Of a stretch of 64,000 bases of DNA, positions 50,521 to 62,500 are shown in pieces. Origin of the DNA: Saccharothrix obliqua. GTDB taxonomy: Bacteria > Actinomycetota > Actinomycetes > Mycobacteriales > Pseudonocardiaceae. The DNA is taken from NCBI RefSeq assembly GCF_019375475.1, contig NZ_JAHXGQ010000003.1:372001-436000 (forward strand). The letters are read 5' to 3'. Position 1 is the first letter of the stretch. Every line of letters begins with the position of its first letter. The position numbers and the translations under genes were made by a program. Below the pieces are notes generated by a model, which did not search any database, was not told the origin of the DNA, and saw nothing but the letters and a program-made list of their open reading frames with translations.

Positions 50521-53271
50521 TCAGGACGACGCCATCAACCGGATCAACTGGGCGCGCGAGGTGAGGTTCAACTTCTGGTAGATCCGGGTCAGGTGCACAT
50601 CGACCGTGCGCGGGCTCATGCGTAGTTGTTGGGCGATCTCCTTGGTGCGCTTGCCGGTCGCGGCGATGGCTGCCACTTCGGACTCCCGCTTGGTGAGGGT
50701 CGACAACGGCTCCTGCTTGCCCGCAGCCGGCTGTGGGCCGGAGTCGAGGTGTTCGCGGGCCAGGGTGGCTAGACTCACGGCACCGCAGCCGAGCGCCCGG
50801 CGCTCGGCGTCAACGAGGAGCGCGCGGCCCTCCCTGGCGTTTCCCGCTTCGATCTCACACAACCCTGCCAGCAGGATTGCCTGCGCGCGGGGCAACGCCA
50901 TGTCTGTCAGGGAGAACTGATCGGCGGCCTGCCGGTACAGCACCCGGCCGAGCCGAGGGTTGCCTTCAGCTCTGGCGACGTGCGCGCTCGCCAGCAGTGC
51001 CCACCCGTGCTGATGAGGGAGGTTCTGCCTGCGAGCCTCCCTGGTCGCCCGGGCGGCCCAATCGGCGGCCTCGCCCTCCTCGCCGAGAGTCGCCGAGGTG
51101 AGCAACTCGTAAATCCGGGGCCGTAGCGCCGCGGGAAACGCGGTGAGCGCGGCCCCGCCGTTGCCGTTGAGCACGACGCGGACGCAGCGCCGCACGTCGG
51201 CTCCCGCATCCAGAACGGCCTGCAGCCACATCGTCATGCTCTGGGCGAATGGTGTGCTCTGCCGAGGAAAATCGATGACCACCTGCTCGGTGGAAGCCAC
51301 CGCGATGCTCGGGTCGGTCAGCGCGCCGACCCGGGTCAGGGTGAGGTGTCCGGCAGCGGCGGCGAAGTCGTGGAGGCACCGAGCCCCGGCTTCCTGGGCG
51401 AGTTGTGCCGCGCGTCGGTAACGCTCGACCGCCTTCGGGAGATCACCGAGCAGGTCGGCGACGGCACCCAACGTCGAGACCACGGCGGCCTCGACGCCCA
51501 GCACACCCGCCTGCCTGCCTGCTTCCAGCGCTCGGTGCATGTGCCGCTCGGCGTTGTGCAGCCAACCCATCAACATCTCGCCATAGCCGAGTACGAGCGG
51601 GCTGTCGAAGTCGTGCCGGGTGCGCGATCCGGGTAGCCCGTCGAGGTCGCGCGCGCACGCGGTGAGCGTCTGAGCGGCCAGTGCGCAATTCCCGTCGAGC
51701 ACCTCTTGGAGGCCGCGTACGGCCAGCACTCCGACGCGGGTGTGGATGTCATTGGTCTCCGCGTGGGCACCAAGTTCCGCGATCCGGTCGACCGGCACGG
51801 GGGGACCGCCCAGCAGGGACAAGAAAGCCTGGCGCACCACGACTTGCGCCACCTCGGCTCGCGCAGTGCCGGGCAGGGTGGCAAGGTGCTCTTCGAGGAT
51901 CGTGTTCGCCTCTACGTAGTTGCCCGCCAGGCAGAGCACGGTCGCCTGGTGCCGGACGGCGTCGGTGGCCAGTCGGAGGTTGTCCTCGCTCGCGAGTCGA
52001 GCTGCTTTTGCGGCAATGCGCACGCTGTCGTCGAGTTCGCCTGTGGCGGCTGTGACCCGGGCCAGGCGCAGTGTCAGCTCCGCGCGTTCTCCGCCGTCGT
52101 CTGTGATGCCGATGGCCGTGCAAAGCCAGTGTGCGGCCTGCTCGGGTGCCTGCTGAGCGACCTCGTCGGCAGCAGCGGCCAAGATCTCGGGGTCCTGTGG
52201 CGTGGCATGGGCGATTGAGCGTTCGATGTGACGTGCGAGGATTCCCGTCGGAGTGGTGCGCTCGGCCAGCGCGAGCTTCGCACGGCGGTGCAGATCCGCC
52301 CGCGCACCCGCCGCGATGTCGGTGTAGGTGGCGCGGCGCAGCACCGGATGTCGGAAGCGGGGTATTCCCGGGCCGTCCTGGTGACGCAGGACGTCCGAAG
52401 CCACCAACGTGTCGAGTGCTCGGTTGGCGTCCTCGCGGTCGAGACCGGCGACCTCTGCCAGCAGGTCCAGGTCTGGCATGTCCTCGTCGAGGACCGCCAA
52501 CGCGTCAAGCACCAACCGGTCCTGGTCGCTGAGGGTCCTCAGCTCGTCCGTCAGTAGGGCGGTGATGTGAGCCGGCGACTTGTGCGTTCGAGGAGTGTCC
52601 GGGCACTTGGCGTAGGCGAGGGCGAGCAGGTAGAGCGGGTTTCCGCCTGACTCGGCGTGGAGGGCGCGCATCGCATCGTCCTCGGTGTCCCGACCCAGAA
52701 CGCGCATCGCCTGACCGATGGTCAAGGGTGGCAGCGCGACCCGGTGTACTGTGCCCAGCTCCACGCCATGCGCCAGTGCGCTGACCAGGGTGCGCGGCGA
52801 CCGCCTGCTCCGGCGCGCGATCACGATCACAAGCGGTCCGTTGATCGGGGCGTGGGCGAGGTTCTCCACCAGTTCCACCGACTCCTCGTCGGCGAGGTGG
52901 AAGTCGTCGAGCACCAGAACCACCCGGTGCGGGTTCAGGCGCGTCAGGGCGGTTCGCGCCGCCGCATGCCGCCGGAGCTGGTCGCCGCGCACCTCGACCT
53001 CCGTCAGATGGTCGCCCAGGGCGGTCGCCAGTGGCCCGAGTGGTTCACTGCGATTCCGCGCCGAGTAGCGCACGCGTAGAACGGTCCACCCCGCATTTTG
53101 GCAGTGTCGGGAAACTGTCGCCAATAATGCTGTCTTGCCCATTCCGGGTTCGCCGACGATATCGATAATCTGACCGTGCGCTGTTCCTGATCGGTTGAAG
53201 TGGGCTAAGACTGCGCAGAGTTCTTCGTTCCGAACAGCGTTATCAGGGTCAACAGGAGGTCGGTTGCGCAT
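50521..53271 (-). CDS. LAL-type LuxR-family transcriptional regulator with TTA codons
   Basis: 916 residues from ATG 53271 (GGAGG upstream in 53253-53258 region of the complementary strand), typical size for the LAL family. Walker A IVGEPGMGKTALL (about 38-50), Walker B VVLVLDDFHLAD, a long TPR-like middle part, and a C-terminal LuxR helix-turn-helix LTKRESEVAAIAATGKRTKEIAQQL. Leu22 and Leu49 are encoded by TTA (53206-53208 and 53125-53127), the rare codon read by bldA tRNA, so translation is probably tied to development. It is divergent from the giant PKS gene and is its likely pathway activator. Confidence 0.93.
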   Translation of the reverse strand: MRNRPPVDPDNAVRNEELCAVLAHFNRSGTAHGQIIDIVGEPGMGKTALLATVSRHCQNAGWTVLRVRYSARNRSEPLGPLATALGDHLTEVEVRGDQLRRHAAARTALTRLNPHRVVLVLDDFHLADEESVELVENLAHAPINGPLVIVIARRSRRSPRTLVSALAHGVELGTVHRVALPPLTIGQAMRVLGRDTEDDAMRALHAESGGNPLYLLALAYAKCPDTPRTHKSPAHITALLTDELRTLSDQDRLVLDALAVLDEDMPDLDLLAEVAGLDREDANRALDTLVASDVLRHQDGPGIPRFRHPVLRRATYTDIAAGARADLHRRAKLALAERTTPTGILARHIERSIAHATPQDPEILAAAADEVAQQAPEQAAHWLCTAIGITDDGGERAELTLRLARVTAATGELDDSVRIAAKAARLASEDNLRLATDAVRHQATVLCLAGNYVEANTILEEHLATLPGTARAEVAQVVVRQAFLSLLGGPPVPVDRIAELGAHAETNDIHTRVGVLAVRGLQEVLDGNCALAAQTLTACARDLDGLPGSRTRHDFDSPLVLGYGEMLMGWLHNAERHMHRALEAGRQAGVLGVEAAVVSTLGAVADLLGDLPKAVERYRRAAQLAQEAGARCLHDFAAAAGHLTLTRVGALTDPSIAVASTEQVVIDFPRQSTPFAQSMTMWLQAVLDAGADVRRCVRVVLNGNGGAALTAFPAALRPRIYELLTSATLGEEGEAADWAARATREARRQNLPHQHGWALLASAHVARAEGNPRLGRVLYRQAADQFSLTDMALPRAQAILLAGLCEIEAGNAREGRALLVDAERRALGCGAVSLATLAREHLDSGPQPAAGKQEPLSTLTKRESEVAAIAATGKRTKEIAQQLRMSPRTVDVHLTRIYQKLNLTSRAQLIRLMASS

Positions 53272-53595
53272 CAGCTTTGGCCTCCTGGAGTCCGCTCGGC
53301 CCACTTGGTCCACTCGGCCTACTGTGTCCGCGGAAGCGGAGAACGTAGCGGCTCGATGGACTGCTGACCCTGAGGAATCGCGCGTCTACGGGATCAGTCT
53401 AGCTGTGTGCGGATCATGTCGGCAAAGCCGCCGACCTGGTTCCACTTGGTGAACACGACCACGCCCAACCGGCGGGTCTAGTTGTCGGCCACCCTCGCCC
53501 CGTCCACCTCCGCCGACCGGCTTTAGGCGTGGGCTAGCTGCCGTCTGCACAGTAGTGGCTTGGCCGAGCCTGCCGATACGTTCAAGGGAGCGCCG
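53272..53595. promoter_or_regulatory. Divergent promoter region of regulator and giant PKS
   Basis: 324 bp between the LAL regulator and the PKS. It contains near-repeats CTCGGCCCACTTGGTC and CTCGGCCTACTGTGTC at about 53295-53330 that could be regulator sites. The PKS ribosome-binding site AAGGGAG lies at 53584-53590. I see no small gene. Confidence 0.45.
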
Positions 53596-56500
53596 ATGTT
53601 CGATGCGGGTGTACCAGCGATGCCATCCGACTCTGCTGGTGTTGCTGCGGATCGTGCGGTCGCTGTGGTGGGTGTCGCCTTCCGGCTACCTGGCGCGTCG
53701 TCGCCCGAGGAGTTCTGGGCCTTGCTGGAGTCCGGTCGCGACGCGATCACTGACGTGCCTGCGGACCGTCTCGGCGCAGATATCGACCCAGTGGGGCGGG
53801 GTGGGTTCATAGCGGGGGTGCGAGAGTTCGACGCCGGGCTGTTCGGCATCAGTCCGCGCGAGGCGGTCGCGATGGATCCACAGCAGCGGATCATGCTCGA
53901 ACTGGCGTGGCAGGCCTTCGAGGACGCCGGGATCCCGCCGCGGCGGCTGAACCGGGTCGGGGTGTTCATCGGGACGATGGGCAGTGACTACGCCACTCTG
54001 CTGGCCCGCGGGGGCGTTGATGCGATCGGCAGGCACACTCTCACTGGCCTCAGCCGAGGGCTCATTGCCAATCGCGTCTCGCACGCGCTCGGTCTCACCG
54101 GCCCCAGCCTTGCAGTCGATTCGGCGCAGTCCTCGGCTCTGACGGCTGTGCACCTGGCGTGCCAGAGCATCCGCCGAGGCGAGTCCTCCGCCGTGCTCGT
54201 CGGAGCGGTGAACCTGAACCTGGTGCCCGACAGCACGTTCGCCGCCGCGCGTTTCGGCGGCCTGTCCCCGGACGGTCACAGCCACACCTTCGACGCCCGG
54301 GCTAACGGGTACGTGCGCGGTGAAGGCGGCGTGGCTATCCTGCTCAAGCCACTGACCGCGGCCCTCGCCGACGGCGACGACGTTCAAGCGGTGATTCTCG
54401 GCAGCGCGCTCAACAACGACGGGCCAGCACCGGGGCTGACCGTACCCAGCGCTGCCGCACAGGCCGATGTGCTGCGTCGGGCATACGCCGACGCAGGGGT
54501 CGACCCGGCCGAGGTCGACTACGTCGAACTGCACGGGACCGGAACGGCCGTCGGTGACCCGGTCGAGGCAGCGGCGCTCGGCGAGGTGCTCGGCAGTGCC
54601 CGGCAGCCGAACCGGCCGTTGCGGGTCGGTTCGGCCAAGACCAACGTCGGTCACCTGGAGGGTGCGGCGGGTCTGGTCGGTCTGGTAAAGGCAGTGCTGG
54701 CTCTCCAACACCGAAAGCTGGTGCCCAGTCTCAACTTCGAGAACCCCAACCCGCGCATCCCACTGTCCGAGCTGAACCTGGCGGTGCAGCAGAGCACCGA
54801 CGACTGGCCCTCCGTTGGGCGGCCCGTGGCAGGCGTCAGCTCGTTCGGCATGGGAGGCACCAACTGCCACCTAGTGCTCACCGCCGCACCCGCGGATGCC
54901 GGAGCGGCTGTCGCCTCTGCAGGGGTGCGAGCGCCCGTGACGCTGTGGCCGGTGTCAGCTCGAGGGACGGACGGCCTGCGTGCCCAAGCTGCGGCTCTTC
55001 ACGCTGCTTTGGTCAACCGTGCGAACCTTGATATCGCCGATGTGGGACACGAACTCGCACTGCGCCGAACCCATCTTGACGACCGCGCCGCCGTGATCGG
55101 CACGGACCGCGCAGCTCTCCTGGAAGGTCTGGCCGCACTGGCCTCAAGCGTGCCGTCACCAGCCGTCGTGACGGGAGCCGTCCGCCAATCGGGGCGTGTG
55201 GCGTTTCTGTTCTCGGGCCAGGGGAGTCAGCGTCCCATGATGGGAGCGGGCCTCCACCGCGATCACCCGGTGTTCGCCGCCGCGCTCGATGAGGTCTCCA
55301 CAGCGCTGGATCCGCACCTCGACCGCCCGATCCGCGAAGTGCTGTTCGACGAGAACTCCGACGCGGCCGGTGTGCTGGAGCAGACCAAATACACCCAGCC
55401 CGCGCTCTTCGCCCTCCAAGTGGCCCTGTGCCGGCTCGCCGAGCACCACGGCCTGCTCCCGGACGCGGTGTCGGGCCACTCGGTCGGCGAGATCGCCGCC
55501 GCGCACGTCGCGGGGGTGCTGTCGCTGGCGGACGCCGCCGCGATTGTGACTGCACGTGGTCGACTCATGCAATCCCTGCCACAGGGCGGACGGATGATCG
55601 CGGTCGCGGCGACCGAGGAGGAGGTTCTCGACGTCGTCACCGGACGGTCCGATGTCGGGATCGCTGCGGTCAACACACCCGGCTCAGTAGTGGTGTCCGG
55701 CGCGGGAGAAGCGGTCGCCGAGGTGGTCGCGGTGCTCGCCGCTCGGGGCGTGATGGCGCGAGACCTCCGCGTCAGCCATGCGTTCCACTCGCCGCTGGTG
55801 GACCCGGTGCTACCCAGGTTCCGGGAGGTGGTGGCGGGCTGCACCTTCGCCGAACCAGGACCGGTCTTCGTCTCCGCCGTGTCCGGTACCGTGGTTGGGA
55901 CCCGTGAGCTCGCGGACCCCGACCACTGGGTGGATCACGCCCGCCGCGCCGTCCGCTTCGCCGATGCGGTTCGGGCTCTTCGTGACCAGGGCGTTACGAC
56001 GTTCGTCGAGATCGGTCCCGATGGCACGCTATCCGCGTTGGCCGCGGAGACACTCGCAGCCGACGGGTCTCCCACCGGTGAAGCACCGGCAGCCTTCCCG
56101 TTGTTGCGAAAGAACACCGACGAGTCGGTCGCGTTCGCCACCGGGCTCGGGCTGGCATTCGTTGCCGGCACAGAGCCGGACTGGTCAGCCCTCGGCGGTG
56201 GACGTCGCGTCCGTCTGCCGACGTACGCCTTCCAACGCAAAACCTATTGGCCGGAGGTCGTCCATGAGCAGGCGACTGACCTGCGCCTCGACTCATCCGC
56301 TGAAACGGCAGAGCCGACTCCTGCGCCAGATCCGCGGACGCTGCTCGACTTGGTTCGCGTCGCGACGGCCGCAGTCCTCGGACATGCAGACGCGGTCACG
56401 GTGGAGAGCACCCGGACGTTCCACGACCTCGGCCTCGACTCGCTGGGCGCCGTGGAGTTGCGGGACCGGCTCACCGAGGCGACCGGTCTGGTACTCGCCC

Positions 56501-59500
56501 GCACCGTTCTGTTCGACCACCCCACGCCCATACGGCTTGCCGCTCACATCGCGGCAATGCGGCCCGACGCGAGCGGGAGCGCGCCGATCCCGAACCCGTC
56601 CGGCACGAACGAACCGATCGCCATCGTCGGCATGGGTTGCCGCTATCCCGGGGACATTCGATCCCCGGGGCATCTGTGGCGATTCGTCCTGGACGGCCGC
56701 GACGCCATCGGGCCTTTTCCCGACGACCGCGGTTGGGACCTCGAAGCCTTGCTGGGCGGAGGATCGGCCGCGACCGGCGGTGGTTTCGTCGCGGATGCCG
56801 CGGGGTTCGATGCGGAGTTCTTCGGCATCAGCCCCCGCGAAGCGGTAGCAATGGACCCCCAGCAGCGCCAACTCCTAGAGGTGACGTGGGAAGCGCTGGA
56901 GCGGGCGCGGGTGCGCCCATCGCACCTCGCCGACACCGCGACCGGTGTGTTCATCGGTGCGATGGCCCAGGACTACGGTCCTCGCCTGCACGAACCGGGG
57001 GACGACGGGGGCCATCTGCTGACCGGTAACACTGCCGGCATGCTCTCCGGCCGAATCTCCTACCTGTTGGGACTGCGCGGTCCAACGCTGACCGTGGACA
57101 CGGCGTGTTCGTCGTCGTTGGTGGCTTTGCACTTGGCGGTGCGCTCGTTGCGGTCGGGGGAGTGCTCGCTCGCGCTCGCGGGCGGAGTCGCGGTGCTGGC
57201 CAATCCAGGCATGTTCGTCGAGTTCAGCAAGCAGGGTGGGTTGTCTGTTGACGGGCGTTGTAGGGCGTTTGGTGCGGGTGCGGATGGGACGGGGTGGGCT
57301 GAGGGTGTGGGTGTCGTTGTTCTGGAGCGATTGTCGGATGCGCGTCGGTTGGGTCATGAGGTGTTGGCGGTGGTGCGTGGTTCGGCGGTGAATTCCGATG
57401 GTGCGTCGAATGGGTTGACGGCGCCGAGTGGTGTGGCGCAGGAGCGGGTGATCCGGTCGGCGTTGGTGGATGCGGGTTTGTCGGTGTCGGACGTGGATGT
57501 GGTGGAGGCGCACGGTACGGGGACGAGGTTGGGTGATCCGATCGAGGCGGGTGCGTTGTTGGCGACCTATGGTCGGCGTGATGGTGTGCCGTTGTTGTTG
57601 GGTTCGTTGAAGTCGAATATCGGGCATGCGCAGGCGGCGGCCGGGGTCGGTGGTGTGATCAAGATGGTCGAGGCGCTGCGTCATGGTGTCGTCCCGCCTA
57701 CTTTGCACGCTGTTGAGCCTTCTCCGCATGTGGACTGGGCTTCGGGTGCGGTGGAGTTGGTGCGCACGGTCACGGACTGGCCGGTCACAGGGCGTCCGCG
57801 CCGTGCTGCCGTGTCGTCCTTCGGAATCAGCGGCACCAACGCACACCTGATCCTTGAGGCGGTCCCGGAGGAAGCGACTGCGGCCGTCGAACCGGTCACA
57901 CCCCCGGTTCCGCTGGTGTTGTCCGCGGCGACGCCTCCGGCGTTGCGCGCGGTCGCCGGTGGACTGCACGACCTGATTGATGACGACCGGCACCTCACCG
58001 CGGTCGCCGGCGCGCTCGTGCACGATCGGGATCTGCACGAGCACCGGGCCGTCGTGGTCGCGGACGATGCCGCGTCCGCCCGGGCCGGTCTATCCGCCTT
58101 GGTCGACGGCGTGGACTCTGCCCATGTGGTGGCAGGACGTGCTGCCGACCCAGGACGAGTGGTGTTCGTCTTTCCTGGGCAGGGCACTCAATGGGTGGGC
58201 ATGGGAGCCGATCTGCTGGACGTGCCCGGTGCGTTCGCGGAGCGCATGCGCGAATGTGACACAGCGCTCGCCCCGCACACCGGCTGGTCACTGTTGGACG
58301 TCGTGCGCGGTGCGGAGGGCGCGCCCTCTCTCGACCGGGTCGACGTGGTGCAACCTGTCTTGTTCGCTCTTATGGTGTCGCTGGCCGCGCACTGGCAGGC
58401 GGCCGGGGTCGAACCCGACGCCGTGGTGGGCCACTCCCAGGGCGAGATCGCCGCCGCGTGCGTAGCGGGCGCCTTGTCGCTCGACGACGCTGCACGGCTG
58501 GTCGTACTGCGCTCGTCCACCATCACGGTGCTATCTGGTGAGGGTGGGATGCTGTCAGTGGCGCTGTCCGAGGAACGAGTGCGCGAACTGCTCACCCAGT
58601 GGCCCGACCAGCTCGACATCGCTGTCCGCAACGCCGCCGGCGCCACGGTGGTCGCGGGCGCGCTCGACGCGCTGGCCGAACTGGCCGCGACCTGCGAGGC
58701 GGCAGGTCACCGCGCACGCTGGTTGCCCGTGGACTACGCATCCCACTCGCCCCAGGTCGAACGGCTGCGAGAGGAACTGGTCACAGCGCTGGACTGGCTG
58801 GAACCCGCCACAGGTGCGCTGCCGCTCTACTCCACCGTAGACAGCTCAGTCCTGGATGGCTCCGCCCTCGACGCTGAATACTGGTACCGCAACCTGCGCC
58901 GGACCGTGCACTTCGAGTCGGCCGTCCAGCTCTTGCTCGCCGACAGGTACCGGACATTCATCGAGGTCAGCCCTCACCCTGTGCTGACCTCTGCGGTCCA
59001 GGACACCGCCGAGGCTGCCGACGTTCGCGGTGTCGTTATCACTGGCTCGCTGCGTCGTGACGACGGCGGCCCGGGCCGGTTAGCGCTTTCCCTCGCCACC
59101 GCCCATGCCGCCGGTGTAGTGGTTGATTGGAAGCTTCCCGCGACCACCCGCGTCGACCTGCCGACTTATCCCTTCCAGCACCGCCACCACTGGCTGTCCG
59201 CCTCCGGGCCGCGAGCGGAGCCGGAGGCAGCGGGTTTGACCCGGCTCGAGCACCCCATGCTCGGCGCGCTCGTGTTCCGGGCCGACGAGGACGAGCTTCT
59301 CTGCACCGGTCGGATCTCGTTGCGCACGGACCAGTGGCTCGCTGACCATGCCGTGAACGGCACGATTTTGCTGCCTGGCACCGCCTTCGTCGAGTTGGCA
59401 CTGGTCGCCGCCGGTCGTGCGGGTGTCGGCGACTTGGCCGAGCTGACACTGGAGGTGCCGCTGATCCTCGACCCGGATACCGCCGTCGCGGTGCAGGTCG

Positions 59501-62500
59501 TCGTCGGCGTTCCGCGGGACGACGGAGCGCGCCCGGTGCGCGTGTACTCCCGCGACGAAGGGGAAGAGCCCGCCGTTTGGACCCGGCACGCGACCGGTCT
59601 GGCCTCGCTTCCGGCGCCGCCCCGCACCGCGATGCCGACCGAGTGGCCGCCACCCGGTGCCGTCGAGATCGACCTGACCACTCGTTACGCCGAGTTGGCG
59701 GACGAGGGCTACGAGTACGGGCCCGCCTTTCAGGGGCTCGCCCGCGCATGGCGGATAGGTGACGACGTCTACGCCGACCTGATCCTGGACGAGGGCCAGC
59801 AGGCGCAGGCGACGAATTTTGACCTCCATCCCGCTCTCCTGGACGCCGCGCTGCACGCGGTCGGCCTGATCTCGGGCGGTTCGCGAGCAAGCTTGGCGAA
59901 CCTCCCACTGCCGTTCCACTGGTCGGGGGTACGGCTGTATGCAACCGGCGCGACCGCCACCGGGGTCCGACTGAGGCGGATCTCGGCGGACACCGTTTCG
60001 CTGGTTCTGCAGGACCGGTCCGGCCTGCCCATCGCCGAGGTCGACTCGCTGGTCATGCGCCCGGTCGACGCCGCCTCCCTGCGCCCGGAGCCGCCGGTGC
60101 ACGAGGTGCACTGGGTCCCCGTGACGCTGCCCGAGAATCCGGACAGGGCCCTTGTGGAGGTCGTTCGCGTCGGGGCGCACCCCGTTGATGCTGACGTAGT
60201 CGGCGACGTGCACGAGACCACCGCCGCGCTCGTGGCGGATCTGAAGAAACGGGTCGTCGACGGCTCCGCGCGTGTAGCCGTCGTGACCTCCGGCGTGGGT
60301 CCCGGTGCCGAACCTGTCGATCTCGTTGCGTCGGCGGTGTGGGGCCTGGTGCGCACCATCCAGGCGGAACACCCGAACCGGGTCGTGCTCGTCGACGGTC
60401 CTCCCGGTATCGCCGACCAGGTCGTCGCCCGCGCGGCCGCGCTCGGCGAACCCCAGGTGGCACTGGACGCCGGAGGGGCGCGAGTGCCCCGATTGACCCG
60501 GGCCGGTGGGCACCCCGTCGCCGACGTCCACTTCGGTGGCACAGTTCTGGTGTCGGGCGGGTCCGGCGTCCTGGCCGGCTTGGTGGCGCGTCGACTGCTC
60601 GACGAGCACGGGGTTGAGCGGGTCGTACTGGTTTCACGTTCCGGCGCGGGCACGGGGCCGGGGATTGTCGGCGTCCCCTGTGACGTCACCGACCGCGATG
60701 GTTTAAGGGAAGTCTTCGAGGAGTTCGGCGTGACCGGCGTCGTGCACGCGGCGGGTGTGCTGGACGACGTGACGCTAACCGGCTTGGACCAGGAACGGCT
60801 CGCGCGCGTGCTGCTGCCCAAGGTCGACGGCGGTTGGGTTCTGCACGAACTGGCCCAGGAATTCGGGGTCACCGCGTTCGTGATGTTCTCCTCGATCACC
60901 GGAATCGTCGGTTCGGCCGGTCAGGCCGCCTACACCGCGGCGAACGGTTTCCTCGACGGGCTCGCCCGGTACCGCCGATCCCTCGGTCTGCCCGCCGTCT
61001 CGTTGGCCTGGGGGCTCTGGGGCGTTGGCACCGGGATGACCGGCAACCTGTCTCAGGCGGACCACGGAAGACTCCAGCGGATGGGCTTGATCCCGATGAG
61101 CACCTCGCACGCGTTGGCGCTGTTCGACGCCGCGTTGCGCGACGGCGGCGCAATCGTGGTGCCCGCCGCTTTCGATGTGCACGTGCTGCACGAACAGGCC
61201 TCCGCCGGTGTGCTGCCGTCGGTCTACGGCGGGCTGGTCCGGAAAACTGCCCGACGGGTTGTCGAGCACGACGAACCCGAGACCTGGACCGCATCCCTCG
61301 CGGCGCTGTCGCCTGCAGATCGCGACGCGCGCCTGCTGAACCTCGTGCGCGCCCAGGTCTCCGTTGTTCTCGGTCGCGACGCCGACGACGAGGTGGAGTT
61401 CCACCGCACCTTCAAGGAACTCGGCTTCGACTCGCTCACCGCCGTCGAGTTGCGCAACCGGCTCAACGCCGTGACCGGCCTGCGCCTGGCATCCACACTC
61501 GTGTTCGACCACCCTACCCCTGAGCAGCTGGTCGGCTTGCTCCGTGACCAAATCACAGGTACCGCGGCGGTACCCGCGCCTGCGGTCGCCTCTGCTGACG
61601 ACGACGACTCGGTGGTAATCGTCGGCATGGGCTGTCGCTTTCCCGGTGGGGTGCGTTCCGCCGCCGATCTATGGGACTTCGTTGTCTCAGGCAGGGAAGC
61701 GGTGTCCGACTTCCCGACCGACCGCGGCTGGGAAGTTGACCGCCGCTTCGACCCAGGCGGCCGGCGCGCCGACGGGATCTCCACCCGCCGCGGTGGATTC
61801 CTCTACGACGCTGCGGATTTCGACGCCCAGTTCTTCGGCATGAGCCCACGTGAGGCGTTGGCCACCGATCCGCAGCAGCGGCTGCTGCTGGAGGTCGTCT
61901 GGGAAGCTCTCGAGTCCGCAGGCATCGACCCGAAGGTGCTGCGTGGCACCGACACTGGCGTCTTCGCGGGGATCATGTACAACGACTACGCCGCCCGCTT
62001 CCGCACGCCACCGCCCGAACTGGCGGGCTACCTCCGCAACGGCAGCTACGGCAGCGTCGCCTCTGGGCGCATCGCCTACACCTTCGGCTTCGAGGGACCC
62101 GCTGTGTCGGTCGACACCGCCTGCTCGTCCTCGCTGGTGGCCATGCACCTCGCCGTGCAGTCCCTGCGGCGGGGCGAATCCTCGCTGGCGCTGGCGGGTG
62201 GCGTGACCGTGATGGCTACGCCGAACACCTTCGTGGAGTTCAGTAGGCAGAACGGCCTGTCGAGCGACGGCCGGTGCCGGGCGTTCGGCGCGGACGCGGA
62301 CGGCACCGGCTTCGCCGAAGGCGTAGGCGTCGTCGTCTTGGAGCGGCTGAGTGATGCACGGCGACTGGGACACCGGGTGCTGGCGGTGGTGCGCGGTTCT
62401 GCGGTGAATCAGGACGGGGCCTCGAACGGCTTGACGGTGCCGAACGGTCCCGCGCAGGAAAGGGTGATCCGGACGGCGCTCGCTGACGCCGGCCTGACCT

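Noticed and set aside
56875-58044. Antisense frame of about 390 codons opposite the PKS KS domain
   Set aside because: It is open only because of the G/T-ending codon patch on the plus strand; the translation is Arg/His/Gln-rich and low complexity.
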